NCBI GenBank assembly: GCA_949318235.1
Contig: OX439129.1
Coordinates: 28,044,039-28,108,038 of the forward strand
Length of the DNA stretch: 64,000 nt
Direction of reading: 5' to 3'
Origin: Ecdyonurus torrentis
Taxonomy: Eukaryota; Arthropoda; Insecta; Ephemeroptera; Heptageniidae
A model generated the notes under the pieces. The model had not been told where the DNA came from. It was given only the letters and a program-made list of their open reading frames with translations, and searched no databases. This document shows, in pieces, positions 54,076 to 64,000 of this stretch; within the stretch, counting starts at the first letter, position 1; every line of letters starts with the position of its first letter. Position numbers and translations under genes: made by a program.

Positions 54076-54885
54076 ATAATAAAAATGATAGGCCTATGTG
54101 ATTGTTACAAAAAAAAAAGACTAAAGAGGAATAAATGTCACAATTGACACTTTTTTTTTTTTTTTTTCAATTTCACTTATGCAGGTGAGATATTTATCAA
54201 TTCTATTGGAGCAAATTATTGTTGATGTAGTTTGCATCATACCCTTGTTTTTTGAATTGCTTCCAAAAAAAAATAATAATAATAATAATAATAATAATGA
54301 ATATATTTTGTAATGTGCCTTTGTTATATTTGTTTCCAGTGGTATACCTTCCAATGTTGAACAATGTTTGTCCTGGTTTAAACATTCATGGTGAATGTGA
54401 TGGTGCCTATGCTGCAGCGTGTTTGGTCCTCGCTGCTCTCTGTGCGAAGAGCCTGAAGCCTGCCGAGTCCTTATGTCCTGCGGTGCTGATATTATACTGT
54501 GTTTCCATTGTTCAAGTGTGGTTTTATGCTCATATAATTAGTTCATGAACAGAATGACAAACTTTTAACCCTATCTCCCACTATGCAATTATACAACACA
54601 GGTCTGTTGCTTCCTAAGTTGTATCATTTGCCACAAAATGGATCGTATAAATAATGTTTGAAACCCACCCTACTACAAAGATATTACTGAAACACTTGTA
54701 TGTTTTACGAATAGGACCAATGTTATTGTGTGCTCAGTCAACAAGACCACAAGTGAGGCTACACTCTCTTTGGGAATTTTTCTAGTACAGTGAGCATCTG
54801 TCTTTATCTGATGAAAATATAAGAATAATCTATAAATAATGTCCTCACATACTTACAAAACAGTTCTGTACATTGTTTTTGTACC

Positions 54886-54933
<48 letters not shown>

Positions 54934-56128
54934 TAAAAATATGTTCCCTAAAATTGTGTGTTTATTGTGATTTAACAATTACATAGGCTAATAAAATATT
55001 TGATAATTCCGAAAATGTAAATATTAAAGTTTCTAAATGACAGAAATGGTTTACCTTCTTTACAGAATTGATTGTATAAATTCATTCTTACTCAACATGG
55101 ATTATATTATTATAGTTCAAATATTAAATTTATGTAAAATATATCAACAAATGATTGCGATGAAAACGATAAATATAGCTTATTTCTACCTACAGTGACA
55201 AAATTTGATTCAATTGTAAGTGATGAATAAGAGAATACTTTTGGTTCAAGGTCGCATCATGCATTTTCTAAAAGATACAAGAAAATACATAACATATCAA
55301 TTTACAATTTATGTATGTTATGAATGATGTATTTGTATGTATTATGTAATGGTTATTGTTATTACTAAATGTAAATATGCATTTGTATGTTATTGAACTG
55401 TTATTGTAGTGAGGATATATGTACTTCCAAGCACTCTGAAAGCCTGGAGTCCGGTTGGCATTTACGATTCGTAATTTTATTGTAAGTTCAACTGAATCAG
55501 TATTAATATAATAAACTTCATCATAAATTTTATCTAAGTTGAAATTCATTTGGAGATGATCTTATCGTAATTAACATTAAATGAAACATATACATTCATT
55601 TTATATTAATAATTCTGTATGAAATTTTGAACCTTTGATGTAAATTCAAGTTTGAATCTTAACTTAATTAACATATATATTTTTCTTAAATAATGTTCAT
55701 TAATGCAATTATTTGTTAAAGGATTAGGTGCCATGTATAGCAACAGTGTTTATGTGTTACGTATTATGTAACACATAATGTATGTGTATTTTTTAATTCA
55801 TATATATTATATTAATAATAAATAAATGCATTATATATATACATAAGTCCCATATACATAAGTAATCCGATAAATTTACATATATTAAATATAATAAATA
55901 ATTCATGAAATGATTGTATTGTTAGTGATTATTATAATATGTATATGTACCTGTTAATAAATAATAAACTTTTTATTGTATAATCGTAGCTCTTTAATTA
56001 TTAATTTTATTTACCATTTTCATTTTATTTCAAATTAAAGGGAGGGAAGGGGGCAGAAGGAGGGGTAAAAGTAGCTACGTTCTGATTGGCTGTCACATAA
56101 AGGAGGGGAGCATTAGTTGAGCGCGATA

Positions 56129-56142
56129 CCGCTAGGCGGCAG
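56129..56142 (+). promoter_or_regulatory. CTCF-like motif upstream of TIMM21
   Basis: CCGCTAGGCGGCAG fits the CTCF core at 13 of 14 positions, ~190 bp upstream of the TIMM21 start codon. It shares the preceding GCGCGATA with the site at 51433. Confidence 0.5.
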
Positions 56143-56328
56143 CACTATTTGGGAACAAACTTTTTGCCGGTAGATGGCTATCTCGGTTATCTCTGGACAC
56201 TCCCACATATTTTGTAAACAACGATGCAATGTCTTCCATTGCTGTTTGTATGATTGTTGTTGATTGAATTCCTCGCTTAATAACTTTTATTTAATATTGT
56301 TACTGACGATATTATTTTTATTTTAAAT

Positions 56329-57572
56329 ATGTCTCGTTTCTTAATGTGTGCACGCTTAAATTTTTCACGTAGTGAGCAGTTTGTGTTACCATCGCACTAC
56401 AATACCGGTATTTTAGTAAGTAATATGAAGTGGCACTCGAGTCCACATGCCTCATTTATAAGAGCTATTTCCATGCAAAATAGTGTGCGTCAGCAACAAA
56501 AACCTGCTCTTCGTAATAATACCAACTCATCTAGCGTGCCTTCCACATCAGTTCAAGAACGAGGTATGATATGCATATGATAGTCTACACCTTGTACACC
56601 AGGGACCGGAACCAGACCGGAACCGCCTCTAATATTTGCGGTTCTTAAGTACCGGAGTACCGCGGTTCCGAGACATGCGGTTCTTGAAAAGCGGTTCTCA
56701 ATGAGCGGTACTTTGAAACCGGTTCTCGGAACCGCTTCAAAAAAAACGGTTCCAGGAACCGGTTCCGGTTCTTGAAAAATAATAATTTCTTATAATAACT
56801 AAGCAAGAAAAAAAAAATAAAATTATTATATTTTTATTATTATTCAAATATAAGTCGATAATAAATGTAACCTGTTTCTTTTTAAGACATCCTGGATATG
56901 TAAAATGTTAAAATACGTATGTTTAAAGCCAAAAATCACGAGTAAATAGTGATACCTTAGTCAAAAGTTACTTTTTATACATTATATTAGAGAGATTCTT
57001 AAAATACTTTAATTTTTGAGAACCGGTTCCCAGAACTGGTTCTGAAAAGGCGGTTCTTAGGAACTGGTTCTGAAAAAGTGGTTATTAAGAACCGGTTCTC
57101 AAAAGGCGGTTAATAAGAGCGGTTTCCAGAACCGCTTCCAAAAAAGCGGTTCTTTGGAACCGGTTTCGGTCCCTGGTCTACACACATGTATGTAGAGCTC
57201 TGGTCAGAAGTTTGAGAACGATTTGTATAGGCAACCCACAATCACACTATGTTATCTTTATGGGAAAACGCTGCGGCCGCCGCTGCCCCGTTCTTCAACT
57301 TTTGGCCAGAGCTGTACAGCTCTGGCCAAAAGTTTGAAAACGATTTACATAGGCAACCCGCAAGCACATTATGTTATCTTTACGAGAAAACGCAGCGGCC
57401 GCCGCTGCCCCGTTCTCTAACTTTTGGCCAGAGCTGTACATATGGATATGTACTGTACTAGAGACTACTTACATACATACAGTACTACAGTATATACATA
57501 ACATCATGCGATAGTATTAGTAATAGACATGCCACTTTTCGGCCATATACGGTGTACTGTGTATTATATTAT

Positions 57573-57664
<92 letters not shown>

Positions 57665-58804
57665 GGTGTCCACAAAGTTTGGGACATTTTTAAACGCTTA
57701 TAAAACTAACAATTCTTAATATTTTTCAAATGTTGAATATACTATCTTGTAGCCCTATTTTTTACATTTTTGAAAATGTTTACAGAATTGAAATCAGATT
57801 AGTGGTTGAGGAGTTACAGCTTAATTTGTAAAGTGACCTTTTTTGGTTTAAATTTCTCAAAATGATGACAAATTTTTCACATGATTTGCTTTAAGTAGGG
57901 TATCCTTACCCATTAAATCGACCTTGCTGATCTCAAATTCATTGTCGGATTTGACCTAGCTACCACTCTTAATAAAATAGGGATGGTTTTGTGGTTAAAA
58001 TGTTACTTACATTTCGTCAAATTTATTGATGTTATCTTTATAAACTTTTCAACTAAGCCAAAAAATCTGTGCAAAAGGATTTCTAAAAAATACCACTTTA
58101 GATAGGATTAAAAACAATTTTAAACCCTCTACACCCTTAAAAATAGGGTGAGTTATTTTAGCTGACCTGTAATTCTGAAAAGAAAACCTGTTAAAAAATC
58201 CATCTAAGCCATAGATGTCATTTAAAACAAAAACTTATTTGCATGGGAAGTCAGCGATAAATTGATTCAGTTGATAAATATGACACAAAAAATCCAAATT
58301 GTAACTTAAGGGTTGAAAAAACCTACCCTCGAAGGGTGTAAAAAGTTTGAAATTGTTTTTAATCCTACCCTATTGTTATTTTTGAGAAACCCTTTTGCAC
58401 AGAATTTTGTAGCCCAGTTGAAAAGTTTATAAAGATTGAATCAATAAATTTGATGAAATATCAGTAAAATTTTGACCACAAAACCACCCCTATTTTCTTA
58501 AGAGTGGTAGCTAGGTCAAATCCGACAATGAATTTGAGATCAGCAAGGTCGGATTAATGGGTAAGGATACCCCACTTAAACAAATCATGTGACAAATTTG
58601 TCATTGTTTTGAGAAATTTACCCCAAAAAAGGTCACTTTACAAATTCGGCTGTAACTCCTCAACCGCTAATCTGATTTTAATTCTGTAAACATTTTCAAA
58701 AATGTAAAAAATAAGGCTACAAGATAGTATATTCAATATTTGAAAAATATTAGGAATTTTTAGTTTTATAAGCGTTTAAAAATGTCCCAAACTTTGTGGA
58801 CACC

Positions 58805-58880
<76 letters not shown>

Positions 58881-60096
58881 CACGGCCGGGCTAGCCATAA
58901 AAACAGTAACTATATTGGCTATCCTCAGTTGGGCCCTCTTGAATCACGAGGCCAGGCCCTTTTTAGACTACTAGTTGGACTGAGAATTGGGTATATATAC
59001 CCAGTCACCACAAATATAAAATTTTTGTTCATTGAAACAAATTTCATAGTACAAAACAAATACCGGTATATATTGTCGGGTTAGAGCACAAACTGTGTGT
59101 ATGCAAAAGCAGCAGAGTCGAAAAATCGTATCATTTTGTACAAATAATAATCTGAACCTTGTTGCTTTATATAGATAAACAGTTTGTGCTCTAACCCGAC
59201 GATGTATATAGGCCTACACGGGTTTATGCAGGGGGGGGGTCAATTACCGGACCCCCCCCCCCCATCAGGTTTGAAAAAGCATGGGTAAAGGGGGTAGTTT
59301 TCCCTTCTTTACCTATGCTCACTATAGGTTGGACCCTCCCCCCCCCCCCCCCCCCCATTGCAAAATCCTGGATACGCCCCTTGGCCTACATATATGCCTA
59401 TAATACACTTGTACGAGGGTGGGTTGAAAAGTTTTCGGAACGACTGTTGTAACAATTTTTTTTTTGGACTTGCCAATGATCCTATTTTTTAACGTAGTCC
59501 CCCTTGAGCTCAGCACATTTGGTCCAGCGAGTCTCCAGAGCGGCAATGCCCTCAGAGTATTGGCTTTGTGGAAGGTCCTCACAATGCCTAGTTTTTTCAC
59601 AGTTAGCCTACTTAGATTACGTTTAACACACAATGTTTTCATTGCCATGACTGTTTCTTGGGTTCAGTTTAGGTGTTACGTTATGAACCTATCTTTCAAT
59701 TTCTGTGACCATTTTACATACCCTACCCAGTTAGAATTTGTTCATTTAAAGTGATTGTTATTTGTTGATTGTTTTACAAAAATTACCAAGAAAATGTGCT
59801 GCGGATCGGCATCAAGTATATTGCACGGAAACAAAAGTATGCAAGCAAAATTCATGATGTTACATTGAAAACAATAAGAAACAATGCCCTATCATACATT
59901 GCAGTTTTCAAATGAGTATCTAAATTTTAGACTGGTTATACTGGCCGTTGAAGTGGACCCCTCTGAAATAGTCAAAATCTGCTCCTGCTGTTAATATGAT
60001 TAAAAAGGTACAACAAATTTTGCTTCAACATCAGCGTATGATATATCAGCAGAAAGCCAAGACTCTAGGCTATTACTTGAAATGAAAAAAATTACG

Positions 60097-60132
<36 letters not shown>

Positions 60133-62087
60133 TCAGGGAATTAAAAATGTTGAAAAAATGGGTACCACAATTGGATACGTTGTTGTTGCCCATTTGCGGC
60201 ACCCTTTTTTCTAGCAGTGTTTTTGCCCTGAAATTTTGTGTTTGTATAACTTTTTTATATTAGGTTATAGCCCAGAATCTACGCTTTCTGCTGATATATC
60301 ATACGTTGGTGTTGAAATAAAATTTGTCGTACTTTTTTAATCACATTAACAGTGGGAGCAGATTTAGGCTGACCAGACATCCCGATTTTCCCGGGACAAT
60401 CCCGATTTTGACCCCTTGTCCCGGCTAATTGAAATGTCCCGATTTCTCATGAAGGGAAAAAATACAAAGCAAGAGAAAAATACACACACACACATTATTT
60501 ATTTGAATAAAACAATGTCGTTATTTATTAATAATTCATTTCTTTTTTTTTTTTTTTTTTTTTTTTTCTTTTTCGTTTGTTAAACCAATTATTTGCTGGT
60601 TAAATAGTTGGTGATACAATCAAAAAATAATAATAAACCTATTACTTATTGAAATTACACTTTTTGGAGCCAATTTTAATGACAGTGCGTAGCAAAAAAA
60701 AAAGTTGTTGAAGCAAAAAAGAAAAATATTTAAAATTTATTGTGACAAAAAAAAAAGTGGACTTAGCTCTTTAATTGTTTTCTATAAAAAAATTAATTTT
60801 TAGAATTTTTTTTTTCAATAATTGTCATTTGAAAATCGATCAAAATACACTTAAAAATCGGGGACCACGCCCCCTTTTAAGTAAAAATTTCGCCTCCGGC
60901 GGGGCCCACGCCCCCAGATCCCAAGTTGCCTCTCTCCTACGGTCAAAGTGTCCCGATTTTGCATCTAAATAATATGGTCAGCCTAAGCAGATTTGAGCCA
61001 TTTTAGAGGGGTCAACTTTAACGGTCAGTATAACCAGTTCAAAATTTAGATATCCATTTGAAAACTGCACTATATGATAGAGCATTGTCTCTTATTGTTT
61101 TAAATGTGACATCAGGATTTTCTCTTGCATACTTTTGTTTCTCTGCCAGGTACTTGATGCTGGTCCGCAGCACATTTATGAGTCATTTTTTGGAGCAGCT
61201 GACTTTGCTTCACATAAGCTACCACCCTACACTTAATAAATGTCACAGGGGTATGAAATTTTAAAGTTTTTCTATTGAAATACTACCAATACATGGATAG
61301 TTTTTTATTTTGTCCTAATATAAATATTTATATGCGTTTCTGAGAACTTTTTTTCAACCCACCCTCGTATAAACTTGTAAGCATATAATAGGAAACAAAC
61401 AATCGCCTTTACCATGAAGAAATCCATAGGTGAAGATTTTGATGGCACAGTTAATAAACAAATATTTATGACGTTTTGAGGGTGAGGGCCCTTTTCTTCT
61501 TATTCTTCCTCTTCAGGTTCTACATCTTGATCAACATAAATATTAATATTAAATGTCTGCCATCAAGATCTTCCTCCAGCTACAGAGTTCATTGTGATAA
61601 TCAGGGGGGGTGGGGGGAACCCTCTATCTAAAATTGTCAAAATACAGTACAGGTATTATCACCCACCTCCCACTCCCCCCCCCCCCCCCCAAAAAAATTA
61701 ACATTGCAGTATACAAAATTGCCCCCTCAAAAATTTTGGGCTGGATCTGCCCCAGGTGGTAATTCAGGTGCTTTATGGTTTCCATATTCTTTCCTTTGAC
61801 AATATAATAAAAACTAAAAATACTTTATTCCTAATTAATTCATAATTTTTAGTTAAAGAAACCACTAAGACTGCCTGGTATTCAAGTGTTATACTTGCTG
61901 GAGTTGGAGTCACTGCGTGTATTCTGTACTACATATTCAACGAGTTGTTTTCAAGAGATAGTGCCAACAATGTGTATGCAGCTGCATTACAACGCTGTTT
62001 AAGAGAAACTAAAGTTATAGATGTTCTTGGAGAACCAATAATGGGATATGGCGAGGAAACTAGGAGAGGGAGACGTCAGCATGTCAG
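56329..62087 (+). CDS. TIMM21: TIM21, TIM23-complex subunit (5' part, continues beyond window)
   Basis: TIM21 is an inner-membrane subunit of the TIM23 mitochondrial translocase; its intermembrane-space domain contacts the TOM complex. Exon 1 is 56329-56563 (78 codons: MSRFLMCARLNFSRSEQF onward), basic and low in acidic residues as expected of a mitochondrial presequence. Exon 2 is 61853-62087, joined in phase 1. It holds the conserved KET start, a single membrane segment (about residues 88-108, SSVILAGVGVTACILYYIF) and the family block VIDVLGEPIMGYGEETRRGR. It ends at a GTATAA donor, and no later exon is visible up to 64000. The 5.3 kb intron 1 consists almost wholly of transposons. The start ATG is the first in the exon; upstream exons cannot be excluded. 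Confidence 0.85.
56600..57175. mobile_element. hAT-like motif-dense element, GGAACCGGTTC motif
   Basis: The ends CAGGGACCGGAACC and GGTTTCGGTCCCTG are inverted. Flanks TTGTACAC and GTCTACAC are 8-bp target-duplication candidates matching at 6 of 8 positions. The interior has more than 20 variants of GGTTCTNGGAACCG / AAAGCGGTTCT in both arms. It lies 37 bp after TIMM21 exon 1. Confidence 0.7.
57195..57314. mobile_element. Tc1-like MITE, CAGCTCTGGCC family, copy 2
   Basis: This copy has a mutated left end (GAGCTCTGGTCAGAAGTTTG) and the same GCGGCCGCCGCT centre. Confidence 0.7.
57317..57436. mobile_element. Tc1-like MITE, CAGCTCTGGCC family, copy 3
   Basis: It is directly adjacent to copy 2, sharing a single TA (57315-57316) between them; a TA follows at 57437-57438. 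This arrangement suggests insertion of one copy at the TA of the other. Confidence 0.75.
57662..58807. mobile_element. Near-complete palindromic mariner-type element
   Basis: It begins CAGGGTGTCCACAAAGTTTG and ends with the inverse. Arms of roughly 500-550 bp remain alignable across their length (for example AAATTCATTGTCGGATTTGA/TCAAATCCGACAATGAATTT). TA and long (TA)n arrays flank both sides. The terminal 13 bases match the 36692-39477 element, so the same transposase may mobilise both. No ORF is visible. Confidence 0.8.
58808..58880. repeat. (TA)n array after foldback element
   Basis: (TA)n continues directly from the TA that flanks the element; a matching array precedes it at 57567-57660. 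Confidence 0.85.
59077..59203. repeat. Hairpin repeat, TTAGAGCACAAAC family, best copy
   Basis: GTCGGGTTAGAGCACAAACT is mirrored by GTTTGTGCTCTAACCCGAC. The inner sequence GCAAAAGCAGCAGAGTCGAA relates it to 4478-4600. Confidence 0.65.
59482..59560 (-). pseudogene. Mariner transposase C-terminal remnant
   Basis: The minus strand reads EGIAALETRWTKCAELKGDY ending VKK and a stop at 59482-59484, the recognisable C-terminus of mariner transposases. Upstream catalytic parts are lost. Confidence 0.75.
60366..60986. mobile_element. hAT-like element nested in mariner foldback
   Basis: The ends AGGCTGACCA and TGGTCAGCCT are inverted, and GCAGATTT flanks both sides (60358-60365, 60987-60994), an exact 8-bp duplication. 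The motif TCCCGATTTT recurs near both ends. A uninterrupted left arm of the host mariner shows the empty site. Confidence 0.8.
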
Positions 62088-62198
62088 GTATAAATAAATG
62101 AATATTCCTCTTAATTTAACAATATTTAAAAATATATTCTAACAAAAGTCAGTAGAATTAAATTAAAAAGCAATTAGATGCTATTAAGCTTCTTCTAT

Positions 62199-63289
62199 TA
62201 GAAGACTTGCAAAAGTAGGTTTAGTGAGAAATTAAACAACCTCACAGCTCAACAATACTAACAAAGTGCTAGCAGATGAGTGTTCCTGTCTCAATAGAAG
62301 ACTTGCAAAAGTAGGTTTAGTGACAAAGTAAACAAACTTACAGCCCTACAATACTAACAAAGTAGTGCTAGCAGACGATTTGGTGTTCCTGTCTCAATTT
62401 AACATGCTTTCTTATGGTAGAATGCAGCAGCTATAACTTGAGTTAGAATTATTTTTCAGAGCTGAAATTTTTACTGTAGCTTACTGAGCCTCAAAGCTTT
62501 TGTTTTCCTAGATTTGAAGTCAATTGGGTAAAAATATAATTTTTAACCAAATTACTTGAAATCCGGGAAAACAAAAGCTTGTAGGCTCAGTAAACAGTAA
62601 AAATTTCAGCTCTGAAAAATAATTCTAACTTGAGTTGTAGCTGCTTCATTGCCCCATAAGAAAGCATGTTAAATATGTAGACAGGAACACTAACCCCCGT
62701 AAGCTGCGACGCTAACTAACTAGTTAAACCATATAGTTAAGTTGTTATTTTGATTGTTGCAACAATTAAAAAAAGATAACTAAGGTTTAACTAGAGGTTG
62801 CAGCTTACAGCCCTAAGTCGTCTGCTAGCACTTTGTTAGTATTGTTGGGCTGTGGGTTTGTTTATTTTCTCACTAAACCTACTTTTGCAAGTCTTCTATT
62901 TAACATGCTTTCTTTTTGGGTAACAAATCAGCTTGAACTTGAGTTAAAATAATTTCTCGCAGCCAAAATTTTTACAGTAGATTACTGAGCCTTCAAGCTT
63001 TTGTTTTCCTGGCTTTCAATCCATTTGGTTACAAATTATTATTTTTACCCAATGGACTATTATTTTACCCAATGGGTTATCCAGGATAACCATAGCTATA
63101 AAGCTTAGGAAGATACAATAAAAATTTCAACTCAGAGAAATAATTTTAACTTGAGTTATCGCTGCTTCATTTTCCCATAAGAAAGCATATTAAATTGAGA
63201 CAGGAACACAAAGTCATCTGCTAGCATCTTGCTAGTATTGTTGAGCTGTGAGTTTGTTTATTTTGTCACTGCATGTCTTCTAATAGAAG
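62199..63289. mobile_element. Nested foldbacks, GAAGACTTGCAAAAGTAGG family
   Basis: GAAGACTTGCAAAAGTAGG occurs at about 62200 and 62297 and inverted near 62880, with a partial inverted copy near 63285. The arms carry AGAGCTGAAATTTTTACTGT and inverse, and a further small palindrome (TAACTAGTTAAACCATATAG) near 62717. It lies in TIMM21 intron 2. Confidence 0.65.
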
Positions 63290-63429
63290 GGCAAGCTTTA
63301 GGCCTTTAGGTGTGTTTTTAGTGATATGCATATACCTACCCTGCGGTACTGCTGCTCTGCCTTGTGTCATTGATTCATAATAATAGCTTGCAATAACCAA
63401 TCATCCAGGAGACTTATCTTTAACTTTTT

Positions 63430-63665
63430 TTTTTTTTTTTTTTTTTTTTATTAATTTATTTAACTTGATTTTGAAATTCAGCATCCTTTTGGTAGTTTTT
63501 TTTTTTACACCCCTTAAAAAGAATACTGTATTCAAATTTGTATTTGATTTTTTTTTTCAATTCTGTTTTAACCTCTTATTTAGTACATTAGTTACAGTAT
63601 GTACAAACATAATTGGAAAAAAAAAAAGAAAGATAGAAAAGAAGAAGAAGAAAAAGGAGGAAAAT
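63430..63665. repeat. Poly-T, poly-A/purine tracts
   Basis: Low-complexity T-runs near 63427-63449 and an AAGAAGAAG-type purine run near 63617-63665. No exon is seen. Confidence 0.7.
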
Positions 63666-63724
63666 TGAAACAGTTGTAATTGCTATTGAATAGCAAAAGA
63701 TGTTTGGGAAGGGAGTAAGATGTG

Positions 63725-64000
63725 TTTTTAGCTGTCATATTTTAATGCAAGCAACAGAGAAAATATTCAAACCCACGCCAAAATAAAGGTACGCACAAAG
63801 TGTAAATTTGTGACAAATCCGCTCATCAAATTATCAAGTCAAGTTATGTAAGCTAATAAACCCTAATTCTCTAACTATTGAGCATCTATAATCCATACAA
63901 TGAGTCCATTCCCTCCCAAATTTACACTTTGTGGGTACATTTCGTTTGGCCTGGGTATAAATATTTTCTCTGTTGCTTGGGTTAAAAATGTGACAGCTAA
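63725..64000. mobile_element. Palindromic element reaching window end
   Basis: TTAGCTGTCATATTTTAA, CAAGCAACAGAGAAAATATT and ACAAAGTGTAAATTTG are mirrored at the right, ending GTGACAGCTAA at the last base. Confidence 0.65.

Larger units (their letters stand above)
51480..55980 (+). ncRNA. Probable spliced long non-coding RNA gene
   Basis: Predicted exons: first exon ending 51811 (AATTAAG|GTATGT), 52734-52815, 53459-53634, 53913-54069, and a last exon from 54340 to possibly ~55980, where AATAAATAATAAAC offers a poly-A signal. The acceptors have good pyrimidine tracts (TTTGTCTTTCAG, TATTTCTAG, TTTGTTTCCAG). No frame stays open across the joins, so no protein is supported. Exons 3 and 4 are tandem duplicates. 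The 5' limit is arbitrary, and a role was not recognised. Confidence 0.4.
59414..61367. mobile_element. Mariner foldback element (~1.95 kb)
   Basis: The ends CGAGGGTGGGTTGAAAAGTT and AACTTTTTTTCAACCCACCC with TCG are inverted and flanked by TA. Arms also mirror GTGCTGCGGATCGGCATCAA and TACTTGATGCTGGTCCGCAG, and GATATATCAGCAGAAAG with its inverse. A transposase remnant lies in the left arm and a hAT element in the right arm. Confidence 0.75.

Noticed and set aside
53965..54147. Small membrane protein MVFEMWSNLDAR from the duplicated exon
   Set aside because: The frame is not kept in the sister exon 53459-53634, and splicing to the next exon soon meets a stop.

Overview
The window is AT-rich nuclear DNA from an animal, very probably an invertebrate. 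Genes have short exons with GT-AG introns, non-LTR retrotransposons are abundant, and DNA-transposon remnants and (TA)n arrays fill almost all introns and intergenic space. An arthropod is possible (one repeat carries a CCAAT box, a TATA box and a TCAG-type initiator), but the species cannot be fixed from the sequence. Nothing prokaryotic is present: no operons, no CRISPR.

Three protein-coding genes are supported, all on the + strand. Two adjacent carnitine acyltransferase genes (about 11.2-25.9 kb and 34.0-49.1 kb) each have 12 coding exons with matching junctions and phases, so they are a tandem duplicate pair; joined exons give 614 and 609 codons without internal stops. Both keep the catalytic His, the STS motif and the DRH arginine that marks carnitine rather than choline enzymes. 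Copy 1 keeps the methionine that restricts acyl chain length and ends in the peroxisomal signal AKL. Copy 2 has glycine at the chain-length position and no AKL. The third gene is the 5' part of TIMM21 (exons at 56.3 and 61.9 kb), which continues beyond the window. Between copy 2 and TIMM21 lies a probable spliced non-coding RNA gene with a tandemly duplicated exon. CTCF-like motifs lie near its presumed 5' end and just upstream of TIMM21.

The rest is transposon landscape. 0-11 kb: stacked foldback/MITE elements, including a 2.6 kb element packed with one short motif. 11-26 kb (gene 1 introns): three copies of a ~690 bp repeat carrying hammerhead ribozymes, 5S-rRNA-derived SINEs, LINE fragments and a 340 bp (GGGA)n array. 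26-34 kb: nested TIR elements. 34-49 kb (gene 2 introns): a mariner foldback with a hAT element inside it, plus two LINE lineages. 49-64 kb: further mariner foldbacks and hAT elements.

The strongest leads are the hammerhead-bearing repeat (intact on two copies, damaged on the third), the Met-to-Gly switch in the second acyltransferase, and a recurring architecture in which unrelated elements carry their own terminal motif amplified through the interior. All coordinates and splice calls were read by eye; none was checked against transcripts or databases.
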